This document shows, in pieces, positions 43,847 to 55,637 of a stretch of DNA of 64,000 bases; the first letter of the stretch is position 1; each line of letters opens with the position of its first letter. Source of the stretch: Calycina herbarum (Eukaryota > Ascomycota > Leotiomycetes > Helotiales > Pezizellaceae); contig LLEY01000014.1 in NCBI GenBank assembly GCA_001414485.1, positions 186,001 through 250,000 of the forward strand, given 5' to 3'. A program made the translations under genes and the position numbers. A model generated the notes under the pieces. It was not told where the DNA came from. It worked only from the letters and a program-made list of their open reading frames with translations, and did no database searches.

Positions 43847-46183
43847 ATGTCTGAAGGCGCAGTCAAACCAACAAACCCCGTGGTAGGGGAGGCTCATGAA
43901 GTCGACACTTTCCGTAAGTCCATGTAACCAACCCATTCGGGGCCCCCCCAACTAACGTAGCACTACAGATCCCCCGCAGAAGATGTTTGCGAGTGAGTTA
44001 TTCTGCATAAGAAAGCCCGTTTGTCCTAGAAACTAATTAGCCCTGCTAGAACATCCAAGTAAACCCCATTTAGATGGTAAGCTGACCTCTTTCTGGAGCC
44101 CCCATCTATACAAGCAAGTAGTAGCTAACAATACCTTGATGGCAGGTCTCCAAGAATACCAAACCCTCTACAAAGAATCCATAACCGAACCCGACAAATT
44201 CTGGGGTCGATTGGCGCGCGAGCTTCTCACCTGGCAGCGGGACTTCCAGACCGTCCACGCCGGTACCTTTGCCAATGGAGATAACTCGTGGTTCCTCGAG
44301 GGGCAGCTCAACGCCTCGTACAACTGTGTGGACCGCCATGCAATCAAGAACCCCGACAAGCCAGCAATTATATACGAGGCAGACGAGGTTGGAGAAGGAC
44401 GAACACTATCATACGGAGAGCTCCTGCGAGAAGTCTGCAAAACAGCACATGTCTTGAAGCAGATGGGCATTGGAAAGGGAGATACGGTTGCCATATACAT
44501 GCCCATGATTCCAGAGGCTCTCATTGCATTCCTTGCATGCGCGAGAATTGGTGCGGTCCATTCGGTCGTATTTGCTGGCTTTTCTGCCGACTCCCTACGC
44601 GATCGTGTGATTGATGCTCAATCCAAAGTGGTTATTACCACGGACGAGGGTAAGAGAGGTGGAAAATTGATTGGTACCAAGAAGATTGTCGACGATGCGC
44701 TCAAACAATGCCCAGATGTCACACATTGCTTGGTTTATAAACGTACCGGATCCGAAGTTCCATGGACCAAAGGAAGGGATTGGTGGTGGCATGAGGAGGT
44801 GGAGAAATGGCCTGCCTACATTGCCCCAGAACCAATGAATTCCGAAGACCCTCTTTTCCTTCTGTATACCTCTGGGTCAACAGGAAAACCCAAGGGTGTC
44901 ATGCACTCGACTGCTGGCTACTTGCTCGGAGCAGCGGCGACTGGCAAGTACGTTTTTGATATCCATGACACGGATAAGTTCTTCTGCGGTGGTGACGTTG
45001 GCTGGATCACTGGACATACTTATGTCGTTTATGCGCCTCTGCTTCTTGGTGTTGCCACTGTTGTTTTCGAGGGAACCCCAGCATACCCAAATTTCTCGAG
45101 ATACTGGGATGTGATTGAGAAACATGAGGTCACCCAATTTTATGTTGCCCCAACTGCCCTGAGACTTCTCAAGAGAGCTGGAGATGAACATGTTAGAGGC
45201 CAGATGAAGCATCTCAGAGTTTTGGGTTCCGTCGGTGAACCAATCGCCGCAGAAGTATGGAAATGGTACTTTGAGACTGTAGGAAAGGAGGAAGCTCACG
45301 TTGTTGATGTAAGTTGATCATTAGAATTATTTGAGATTTACTAACTTTTAACAGACGTACTGGCAAACCGAGACCGGATCACACGTCATTACTCCACTTG
45401 CAGGTGTCACTCCAACCAAACCAGGAAGTGCTTCACTTCCATTTTTTGGCATCGAACCTGCGATTATCGACCCAGTTTCTGGCGAAGAAATTCACGGCAA
45501 TGACGTCGAGGGTGTTTTGGCATTCAAGCAGCCATGGCCAAGTATGGCTCGTACAGTCTGGGGTGCCCACAAGAGATATATGGACACATATCTGAATGTT
45601 TACAAGGGATACTACGTAAGTCGATTGCTTCAATTCACGAGAGCCTCACTAATCTCTTCCTTCAGTTCACGGGCGATGGAGCAGGCCGTGATCACGAAGG
45701 TTATTACTGGATCCGAGGAAGAGTCGACGACGTTGTCAACGTCAGTGGTCATCGTTTGTCCACAGCCGAAATCGAAGCCGCTCTGATCGAACACCACGCC
45801 GTTGCTGAAGCTGCTGTTGTCGGTATCGCTGATGAGCTTACTGGCCAAGCCGTCAATGCATTCGTTGCTATCAAGGATGGCAACGAAGTTAACGATCAGC
45901 TCAAGAAGGACTTGATTCTCCAAGTACGAAAGAGTATTGGTCCTTTTGCTGCGCCAAAGGCTATCTTTGTTGTGCCTGATCTACCTAAGACGAGGAGTGG
46001 AAAGATTATGAGGAGAATTTTGAGGAAGATATTGGCTAGGGAGGAGGATCAACTTGGTGATACTTCTACTGTGAGTTTCCTTACCCGTGCTTTTAGATGT
46101 GCATTTTGCTGACAAGACAATAGCTCTCCGATCCAAGTGTCGTGGACAAGATTATCGAGACTGTCCAAGCTTCGAGAAAGTAG
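43847..46183 (+). CDS. facA: acetyl-CoA synthetase
   Basis: Seven exons: 43847-43913, 43969-43992, 44050-44076, 44146-45308, 45355-45615, 45666-46070, 46124-46183; 668 residues, normal for the family, all phases closing. It activates acetate to acetyl-CoA via acetyl-AMP in the cytosol. Seen: [18 protein letters not shown] at the start, AMP-binding P-loop [11 protein letters not shown] (about 280), [25 protein letters not shown] (about 427), [20 protein letters not shown] and the acetylatable lysine in [11 protein letters not shown] (K627). Two micro-exons of 24 and 27 bp encode the N-terminal linker. Fungal relatives (facA/acuA/acs-1) are induced by acetate through FacB and repressed by glucose. 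Alternative family members such as propionyl-CoA synthetase are unlikely given this level of match. Confidence 0.96.
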
Positions 46184-46235
46184 GAAATTGGAACAAGTTT
46201 TTTTTTTGCCTGAACACAAAAAGAGGAACTAGAGG

Positions 46236-46266
<31 letters not shown>

Positions 46267-47353
46267 TGAATAAGGAGTATTTCTTTTGATGGAGAGAAAC
46301 TGGTTCACGGGTCGCGTTCTTCCTTTCTTTTCCACTTCTCGGAAATACCAAGGGTATGTTGTTTTTTGGGGTAGTTTTAGTTTTGTTATTGGACGGAGCT
46401 TGCGGGGGGAGTGGGCATTTTCATTCGTGCTGCTGCTGCTCTTAGTTCGATTTGTATTTATGAGTTAGTGATTGGGTGATTGCGGATACTTCCTTTGATA
46501 GTTGAATTGATGAGTAGCCTTTTATTTGACATGGTGCTTTCTCAAGGTGTGTTGTTTCCTGGGTCCTGTTGAGTGCGAGTCCTCCCTGGGACGCTTCTCG
46601 AAGGTAAGTCGAGACTCCGTGGCTGAGAGGTCGTTCCCTCCCTGAATGAGCGAGAGTAAGTTTGACCTGGCGCGACAAGAGGTCAACGTCGCTCCTTCCC
46701 TCTTAGTTTGTCCACCCGTCGTTTCTCGTCACGATGAGAGGGAAGGCATGACTCTAGACCCGGTCGTTCCTTCTCTGACTTACTTACTGAGAATGGTTTA
46801 AAGTTGCTCTCTCAACTTGACCTGAAGAAGGGAAGGCACGTCTAACACTGCATTCCTTTTCAAAAATTGCGGGGGTGGGCCGAGAACCAGTACACTCACA
46901 CCCACACTAATTCCAACATAACATAATCTGCTAATCTTTACTTGGTCCCGAGACGAAGATTTTATGGGATGGGCCCTTCCTCACCACATACATACCCAGC
47001 TTTCGTAAATATGGCGGCTCGATTGCTGAGAGTGACTCTATCTTTTATGAGATGCAAGGAGGGCCCACATTCGCATGTCGGTCATTCATTGGGTATGTGT
47101 ATATACTGGACTGGGAATTGAACTTTGGGGGACTTTGGTATGGGTATGACTCTTGTGCGATATTCGACCCGGGAGTCTGGGGTAAGGTAAGATCTACAAA
47201 TACGAATGTATCCATGTCTCGCTCGCTCGCTCGCTGGGGTTCCTTCAAGAATGAGTCACTTCATTTGTGCATCTTGTTGATTAAATAATAAATATCATCC
47301 CCCCCCTACCTCTACTCCTAGAATTCTTCACAAGACGAAATTTTACAAATATT
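46184..47353. other. intergenic with a 28-base T run
   Basis: Apart from the T run at 46240-46267 and a run of TCGC units near 47220-47235, no feature stands out. Includes the facA 3' flank and the NLR promoter. Confidence 0.55.
46240..46267 (+). repeat. T(28) homopolymer, facA 3' flank
   Basis: Uninterrupted run of 28 T about 57 bp past the facA stop. Likely length-polymorphic and error-prone in sequencing. Confidence 0.9.
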
Positions 47354-50300
47354 ATGACATCGATTTCAAGCTTCACCACTATTGAGTTGAGGGAGGTGGT
47401 GGATCGGTTATCACCCGAGCAACGAGAGATATACTGCAAATGTACCTCTTACAAGGAATTCCGGGTGTTAATGAGAGGGCTGCATGTCTTTAGGAATCAT
47501 GCGCATGCTGGGAAATGGAGAGAGCGGGTGCGGAGGTTTGGGGAGAGATTGGAGACTGGTGTGATAGGAACGGGGGAGGACGAGAGGTTAGGGGAAATGA
47601 GAGGGGTGATATGGGGGATTTTTGGGGTTGCTGTTCAGGCGAGTAGGGGGTTTGAAGTGTTATTTGGAAGGTTTATGGGTTTGGTGAAGAGGGTTACAGA
47701 GGTATTCCCGGATTTTGAGGGCGTTGGGATGTTGGATGGGGAAGGTGGAGGGAGGATTGGGGGTTGTGGGGAGGTGGTTTTTGGCTGTATTTGTGAATTG
47801 TTTTGTCGGGTCTTGGAGGTTTTTGGGGGTGTTCAGGGAGGTATTGTTATGGTTTCCCGAGAAGAGTGGAAGCCTTTTCATGTGCGCGTTGGGGATATCT
47901 TGGGGAGAATTGAAGCTTGTGGGAGGTATGTTGAGGCGGAGAGGGGGTTGTGTGCCTTCAAAGGTGGGAAGGAAAGCAAGGAGTTTGAGAGGTTGAGTAC
48001 GTGTGTTTTGGGGAACTGGAATGAGGTAATTGAGTTGAAGGATAAAACGTATGGTGATTCTACGGAGAGTCTGGGAAAAAAGGAGAAGGAATATCGTGGT
48101 ATATATGTCTTGTTAGATTTTCACGTTGTCTGTTCTAATTGTTTGATTCTAGATGATATCTTAGAACAGTTGAGAAGTTCCCTTGCGTCTCCTTCGAATT
48201 CATTATCAGGAGTGTATGAGAAGTCCCTGGATATTAGAGAGGAAGGGACGGCGGTTTGGCTTGAAGAGGATATTATTTTTAAGAACTGGCTGGAGGGTGA
48301 GAGACCGACGAAACTTGAAAATAAAGAAGGCTTTAATTCGAATGTTTTATGGGTTACAGGTAAGATGCCGCGTTATTACTCTCCAGCACCCTTTTGTGCT
48401 ATGATACGACTATTCTCGCACAATTGTAAATATTGTTCCAGAGGATTTCGGAGAATTATGAATCTAATTCTTCTAAACCTTCCCGAACAATAATTATAAT
48501 TAATCTAGACTGTCTGAAACAATCTAAAATAGAGTAGGTGCTGGCGAGCAATACCCACTTCTCTTAAGTTTAATTTCAGGCTTGCCCAACTTGGAGAATG
48601 AATAACTTTTCAATAGGAAATCCCGGTTCCGGGAAGACCGTACTGGCTGCTTATGTAATTCAACATCTGCGAGATAGTCATGCGAATCCGGTATGGTACT
48701 TCTTTCTCGAATCTAGACAGCTGGGAGAGGAAGTGAGCTCGACTGCTTATCGATCAACCGCATACCGTGCTATCCTTTCCCAGATCTTGCAACGATTTCC
48801 TCTCGATAACGGAATTTTCGATATCTTCTCTTACTGCATGACAAGCATGGATGATAGCGAAGAAGTAGCAACAGTCATGGATATGGAAGATCTCCTGTTG
48901 TTGCTATGTCAACGAATCGGGAAAGCAGTACTAGTACTGGATGGCTTGGATGAATGTAAAGACTCGGAGTTGCTTATACATATGCTCCAGACGATCACTG
49001 AAAACAGTGAGGTCAAGATTATTTTGTTCGGCTGCCCTACAGTGGAGTTGCTAGCTAAGAATATTGGCTATCAACGGAGAATAGCAGTTTCGAAACACAA
49101 CGGACGGGATATCAAGTTGTTTTTGACGAACAAGTTAGAAGCTTTGAAAGAAAGAAGGTATATCTCCTCAAACACCAAAGCCCTTGAGATGGTCGATTAT
49201 CTTGTCGAACGTGCAGATAGTATATTTCTCTGGGCTCGATTATTTTGGGCATACATTTCCTCGCCATCCTTGACTACCAAGTCACGACAGGAGGTCCTGG
49301 ATAAAACGAATCTGCCGAAAAAGCAAGAAAAATTATGTGAGAACATACTTCGACTTGTGTTTTCACAAGCAGAACCCACTTCGACACTCGCAAGGAATAC
49401 CTTTATGTGTTTGCTATATGGGAGAAGAGAATTGGCACCCCTGGAAATCAAGGAAGCTCTCAGGATGTCCCGGGAAGACTGGAAAACTTCCCACGAAGAC
49501 AAGTCATTTGACTTTGACCAGTCAGTCGTTGGCTCTTGTGGCGGATTAGTTGAACTTGGTCCATCCTTGGGACAGGAAGGACGATCTTTTCGATTGATCC
49601 ATTCGTCGATTCGAGACTTTTTGGTTTCTATAAGCAGCACGATATCTGAAAAGCGAACATTGTCGAAAGAGCCACAAAATTTTCTCCCCACGAAGGAAAG
49701 CTCACATGGCGAGATGGCAAAAGGCTGCTTGAGATACATGACTTATTTCATGCCAGCACAGCCATTATCTGGAACACTTGGTAATAATCCGAACAAGGAG
49801 AATCTGAAAGTTGCTTTTCCATTCTCAGCTTATGCAACGAAATTTTGGCCAATGCATCTACTTCTGTCACTTGGATCAGAACCAAAATACCAGAACCAAC
49901 CCCAAGAAAGTCTAGATACTCTCGTAGAATCGCTTTCAAACTTTATTCACAAACAGATGGTTTTGATGGCCTGGATAGAGGCTTCCTACGTTCTTAATAG
50001 ACATCTTCCAGTTCAACAACTCCGACAATGGAGCAAAGGAATCCTCTTGCCACAATCCGGATTTTCACATAATCACCCGAGGTTATTTAATATCGCTTCG
50101 GATGTTCTTGAACTTTGCAATGATTTGGAGGAGCTCCAGAGTTTATGGAAGCCGCAACTCGTAATAAACCCAGCATGTATTTGGGAAGAAGCATCTGTGA
50201 CTACTGAATCTCGCTTTCTGGCACGAAATTCTGGTATTAGTATACACACTTTGAAGTCCAATAACTCACCTGACCCTGAAAAGCATGGGAGAGAACTCAC

Positions 50301-51894
50301 GAAAGTGTCGCGGACAATTTCTTGCAGGGAGGATATATTTGTTGCTGTGCTCCGAATATGGCCTTCGAGGTGAGTTTACACAAATGAAAAATTGAATAAG
50401 CATTAATCTAACTTACCCCAAAGAGAATTCGATGATTTCTACCACGCAAGGCTGAAGCCAGTCATTTCGGTACAGGAAATATGTGGCTACTCTTCCGGAT
50501 GGGCAGCCCAATTCGAGACATATAACACACAATCGGGGGACATCATGAACACGATATATATTCCCCTTGATCCAGAAGAAGTGAAGTTGCAAATACTGCA
50601 AAATCTATGGCAAGATGAGGATCAAGTGTGGTATATTCAATTTCCGATTTTCATCTCTCCGGATGGACACCATTTTACTATCCTGCGGACCATATACACG
50701 ATACAACCGAAAGTAGTGCAAAACTACACCTCCACTCTACTTCCATTTGAATTAAACGACACCAACGCAGAACACTGGCTTTCGCCCAGAGAAAGAATCG
50801 AGAAAGGAGATACTTCGCTTAAATATATTCGAGTGGATGATCATTATGAGCGTCAGAAAAGTTTGGGATGTTATCTTTATTGGATTTTCTTTGACGAGAA
50901 GAGTCGATATGTTTGTTTTGTTGACCAGTCACGCTGTGTGCCGAACAATTTGTATATGATGGAACTTCGACCTCAAACCTCAGAGAACTCGCTTACGAGA
51001 CCAGCTCTTCAGGTGGTCGCCAGGATCCAGAAATTTCTAAAGGCTTTGGATACTTCTTTTGAGGGCTACTCGGTTGACAAAAGAAGATTCCATGTTGCTT
51101 TTCATCCTTCGTTGCCGTTACTTGCTATTGCTGCCTCTACGAAGTTATATTTGTGGGAATTTCTTGATGGTATGCAAGTCCCTTTCTACTTTTTGAGTCA
51201 TGTCATTGCTAATTGTCACACAGAGAAAAATAAGGGAACCTTTGTACTACAAGCAAAAGCTAACGTGGAAACTTTGAGCATCTCAAATTGCGGAAAATAT
51301 TTCGTGTTGAACTTCAAAGGAGAAAGGACGCCGACAATCATAGAAGTGCCATCTAGCTACCTTCATAATCTGCATACCGATACCCCTACACCCGAAGAGT
51401 CTACGATCGTCTCTCAGCACAAGGAGACTCTTCTCCAAATACTCATTTCCACGAACCCTTCCAGTCGTCCTACGTCATCCTCAACAAATATCATCAGTTC
51501 AAGTAACACCATAATCGCTTCAAGCGGCCACACAAACATCACACAAATACAAACCACTGAAAACTGTATCACAGCCAAAAGATGGAAAGGAAAACTTAAC
51601 CAAGGGTTTCAAGAAGAATCCGTACACTTGTCGCGTCTTCCCTCAAGACCCGAATCCAGTTTGGTTCAACCCGATGTGCTTGCTCCTAGAAATGAGGAGG
51701 AAAATGTTAGGATTGTGCTGAATATTAGGACGAAGGGATGGAATGATTTTGTTGAGTCGGCGGAGAGAAGGTTGCCTGTTATTGTGGAGAGAGATCCTAG
51801 AATGCTCAAGGGAGGCGGAGAAAGAGAAAACGAACAGGGGGGTAAGTTTTTGGGGAAAAGTTTACAAGAAGGGGAGGGAGGGCCGAACAAGTGA
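47354..51894 (+). CDS. NLR-like STAND protein: DUF7708-like / NACHT / C-terminal propeller-like domain
   Basis: Four exons: 47354-48359, 48617-50369, 50424-51169, 51224-51894; introns 257, 54 and 54 bp, 1391 residues. The first intron splits the P-loop exactly: VT|GNPGSGKT at about 336. The N-terminal 330 residues resemble DUF7708 (VIWGIFGVAVQASRGFEVLF, FGCICELFCRVLEVFGG). The NACHT part shows Walker A, VWYFFLESRQLG, Walker B VLVLDGLDECKD (about 443), a sensor-like KIILFGCP, winged-helix-like FMCLLYGRRELAPLEIKEAL and RLIHSSIRDFL. The end carries a WD-like strand (FHPSLPLLAIAASTKLYLWE, LSISNCGKYFVLNFKGE). Fungal NACHT proteins act in heterokaryon incompatibility and innate-immunity-like responses. 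The final 40 codons could include a further intron (GGTAAG near 51842). Confidence 0.85.
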
Positions 51895-52066
51895 TGGTAC
51901 TTCTTCCTTTCTCGAACAAGACATATCATCTTTAATGTCCCACTTCTTATCCTCTTCCTCATAATCCATGCCAAATATGTCAGACAGCCAAGGCGTAGAA
52001 ACAGTCACATTTAGTTCCAAGACCTAATGATGGGGCTTTATAAGATTAACGCAGCATTGCTTCTTA

Positions 52067-53223
52067 TCAGTGACTCCCTCCTTGACTGAAGACACTGAGA
52101 AGAGTCCAGAAATACCACTTCTTCATTCCATTTTTTGTGGACGGGGAGTAATCTCCTTCATTGCCCTCATTCCCTCCCTCCACTTCCCCCTCCCCACCCT
52201 CGGACTCCCACTCACTCTCAGACTCTTCCCATACCAAAGAAGACGAGCCAGCACCTGTATCCTTCTTTCCTTTCGGCGCCTGGCTGCCATAATATGCTCG
52301 CTCTGCTTCACCCAGCAAATAACACAGGGTTTGGGAATTCATCTCGGCAAAAAATTCACCAAGTGGTGCGTTTCCGTTGAAATCTTTGAGAAATAGCTTG
52401 AGGCTTACGCCTTGAACCGGCTGGGAATCACCATCTCTAAATAGCTGTGGCTTATTAGTTGAGCTCCGTTCGTCTCGAAAGAGATAGGAAGGTTAATAGT
52501 TACCTCATTGACAACTGATTTCTTCACCTTCCAATACGCTGTTCATCAGCCTGGACTTCCCCATCAGACCGCCAGATCGAAAACGTAGCCTCTTTGCGTG
52601 ACCCAGATCCTAAGTCAAAACTAATCATAGCTTTAACGGCATCGCGTGAGCCCCGAATACAGTTTTCCACAAGAGAAGCTAGATTCTTTGCTCCTGTTCC
52701 TCTTTGTGAATCTGTTTCTTCGACTACAACAGTAGGGAACAATCTAGTCTCCTGAGGTAAAAACATACAAGTTGGAGTATTGTAAATAGGGTTGTTGGGC
52801 ATCTTTTTACGCCTATACCCCAGAGTGTAAGCCGGCGAGAACCAGAAGATTCCCTCCACTGACGGTCGGTCAAGAATAAGAAGCTCCTTGTACAATTTCC
52901 TTCCAAGCCACTGAGCAAAGGGAGAGCCGGGATGTATTAGGAGAGTGAATTCTTCTTTGATAGAGTAGTAAGTTTTTAATTGTCGCTGTGTACCAAATTA
53001 GTTACTGGAAACATCAAGCCCTAAATATAACCCACTTGATACGGTTTCCTTCAATAATTCCCGCCAGCGGATCATCATTCTCAACTTGTTCAAATTGGCG
53101 ATACTCTGCTAGGCTAAGCTTATAGACTTCTGAAGTTTCTGGAAGGTAGCCCTGGTTTCACTTCCCAATAACCTTTATCAGCCGAGTGACAGTCTGACTG
53201 GGTGTAGACGGCGTAGACGACAT
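52067..53223 (-). pseudogene. broken gene, possible PD-(D/E)XK/Uma2-like fold
   Basis: From the ATG at 53223 (MSSTPSTPSQTVTRLIKVIG) the frame meets a TGA at codon 22, then continues QGYLPETSEVYKLSLAEYRQ. Introns 52986-53031 and 52445-52503 are placeable. A frame change is needed near 52535 to join WRSDGEVQADEQ to YWKVKKSVVNELFRDGDSQP. The middle reads FPTVVVEETDSQ, LVENCIRGSRDAVKAMISFD and ATFSIWRS, matching the rhythm of fungal Uma2/PD-(D/E)XK-like proteins (VVE...S, WI.GS, VK.VI). That assignment is tentative. The C-terminus is acidic (ESESEWESEGGEGEVEGGNE). TGG to TGA would fit RIP. Convergent with the NLR gene, ends 172 bp apart. Confidence 0.5.
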
Positions 53224-55283
53224 CTAGGGCAGTTGGTGTTCAGATAATCCGATAGCTGACGAGCGATAATCAAGTTTAAATTCGAAAAGAGAGCTTCTGT
53301 TTCTATTATTAGAATCCAATATGTTGATGTTTGATATGTGATACTAAAAGTTTTTTACTAGAATCTTACCTAGAGTACGGCTACGTACCTATTAGATGGG
53401 GAAAAGCATGGAGCTGGAAGAGCACTTCTGTTCTGTAAACAAAAGATAGTAAATCTAAGAAAGAGAGAAGAGCTCATGAGTGAACCTTCTTAAATATACA
53501 AAATCCGCGCCAGCACACACCCTAGTGCTAGTGCATAGTCACACAACCAACCCCAAAATAATAGGTTAGCCAGCCACGCAATGATTATGGTTGAAGTAAG
53601 TGCTTTTCCTGATCCCAAGCGTTAACTCATCTCCTTCAAAGGCTCTCTGATATCGATGAGGCCAGTCTTCGAGTATCAAAAGTGAATAAAATTCTAAAAC
53701 TCTGAAGCGACTCTCGAAGTCAGCTTGCCATATTTGAGTCCTGTTGCACTTACTGTTTTGGTGAGTAGCATAGAGCGCTCTAAAGACCAAGTCGCCAAGA
53801 AGAGTGAGACGGATTTACAAAAAGTGGCAAAAATGACATTTCTCGGGGAGAGCAATAATGGGAACTATTATAGCTCCGTCGAGCGACGATTGGTAGAACT
53901 TCTATGACGTTGGTAACAGAGAGTGAGTATTGTTTCCAGGGGTGGTAGGCTATTCTGACGAGACGCGGCGAAGAAAGTATCTTTTTTTGTCAATCTCAAA
54001 GTCCAAAGCGCTATGAAAGCAGCTGAATGAAGTTGTTTGGATATCGTCTAACTTCTAGAACGCGTCAATAAATCTTATTCTTGAAAAACCTCGACACCGT
54101 GCTTACGATACAACGCAGCCAACCAAAAAAAACCCCCTCCAGAAAAAACAGCAAAAATCCTTCACCCTCGCGGGCGGCTAAGGTTTAAACCAGACGAACT
54201 GAACGTTTAATTTTTAAGCTCCGTATCTTCCTTTGCGATATCAATCTGACCCGGGCTGTTGACCAGCTGTTTCTACCATGCCTAGTAGACCTAGATCCAA
54301 GCTTCCGCACTCCTAGAGTTGACTCCTCTGACCCCACTGGGCCAGCCGGGCTAAAAACCTGATGATTGATGGAGACAACCTGTGCTATTTGGGTACTTGA
54401 ATTTGATTTGAATTATGGGGTTTGTGGGGTGGGGAAGACCCGCTTTGCCTGCCGAGGGAGAGTGGTGGTTGGATGGTCGAGTAGGCGGTTGAGGGCATTC
54501 GCGAATGGCTGCGACCAATGGGATCGCGCCGGCGTCAACAAAGAATTTTGCGACAAGCACCAAAACCATCCCAACGAAATAAATATTTATATTCCCAGTT
54601 GTGCCGCGGAAGGTGTACTACAAAGAACCAGAGATCTACACTCTTATGCATGAGATTGTCCAAGGATATTTACGCGAGATTTTCAATTGAATTTTACGCC
54701 GCTTACATGAGGCATTACAATTCTGCCCTCGGTACACTGTTTAAACCACGTTAATTAAGAGAGGTGGAATTTGCGAATTGACGAACTCTTTGAGGTTTTA
54801 AAAAGATGAGAAGGGTCATGCTCCGTTATCCAAGATCTCTTTCTAGGAAAGGGACAACAATGATCGTCACTTTTTTTATAATTGCTAAATGAATGATGAG
54901 ATCGCAAAGTTTGAGGGGAAGGTCAGTGGATTCTGCGAAAAAGTATACATGGTTTATATCAGAGTGTATTGGAAGCCGAGAGGAGTGTTATATTGGTAGA
55001 TATCATAATCTGCTGCTATCTTGGAAGAGCCCGTGTCATTTGGTAGAAATTTCTAACCTGTTAAGCCACTTTTTGTTCAAATCTACACCCCTGAAAGCTC
55101 CTCTGTATAAGCCAAAGGGTAAAGAATGTCCTTTCGATTATGTATATGTCCCCAGCATTGCAAATGAGACGGCCTATGCTCTTTGGGACACAAGAAATGG
55201 TTGCAAGGTAGACCTAGGAGACAGTTAGCTTCTATTTTAACCATCATGACATGAAGGCTTTCCTTATCGAATCTTTATACTTA
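53224..55283. other. intergenic, no gene supported
   Basis: Two kb with several 60-110 codon frames, the longest plus-strand 54893-55228, none with recognisable domains or splice structure. Confidence 0.5.
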
Positions 55284-55637
55284 TCACCCAGCGTACGAAG
55301 CAATCGCATTTGCAGATGCACCACCAAAATAATAACAGTCTCCAAGCTTGAAATCGTATGTCGTGGAATCCACATAGCCTCGTCCAATGGCCCCCGGAAG
55401 GCTCCCGCAATTATCGGGCGCGAAGAAGTACGCGTACTGATGACTACCCCCCCAGACTGTGATCCTAAAAGACCGGAAACCTTCAGGCCAAGTCGCACAA
55501 GTGTTGTCCCAAGTGTTAACACCTGTTTGGACGACACCGTCGCAGCCGGTGCCACTGAAGGTGTCAATAACAAAGGCGGATCCACTAGCAGTGAGACCAG
55601 CCATGATAGTGACGGAGGAAGTGATGGAAAAACGCAT
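55284..55637 (-). CDS. small secreted cysteine-containing protein
   Basis: Single exon, 117 residues. Signal peptide MRFSITSSVTIMAGLTASGS with a cut around residue 21, then a compact domain with four cysteines: FSGTGCDGV, WDNTCATWP, APDNCGSLP and LGDCYYFGG, compatible with two disulphides. The centre FRSFRITVWGGSHQYAYFF is beta-like. The size, signal and cysteines fit a candidate secreted effector or cell-wall-associated protein, but no family was recognised. It stands alone with 2 kb free on either side. Confidence 0.75.
   Translation of the reverse strand: MRFSITSSVTIMAGLTASGSAFVIDTFSGTGCDGVVQTGVNTWDNTCATWPEGFRSFRITVWGGSHQYAYFFAPDNCGSLPGAIGRGYVDSTTYDFKLGDCYYFGGASANAIASYAG

Noticed and set aside
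46560..46860. Possible structured RNA in GAGACTCC/CTCCCTCC-rich stretch
   Set aside because: No tRNA cloverleaf or known ncRNA motif could be drawn by eye; repeats are short and irregular.
54893..55228. 111-codon plus-strand frame
   Set aside because: No signal peptide or domain, unusual composition, no homology recognised; could be real but evidence is insufficient.
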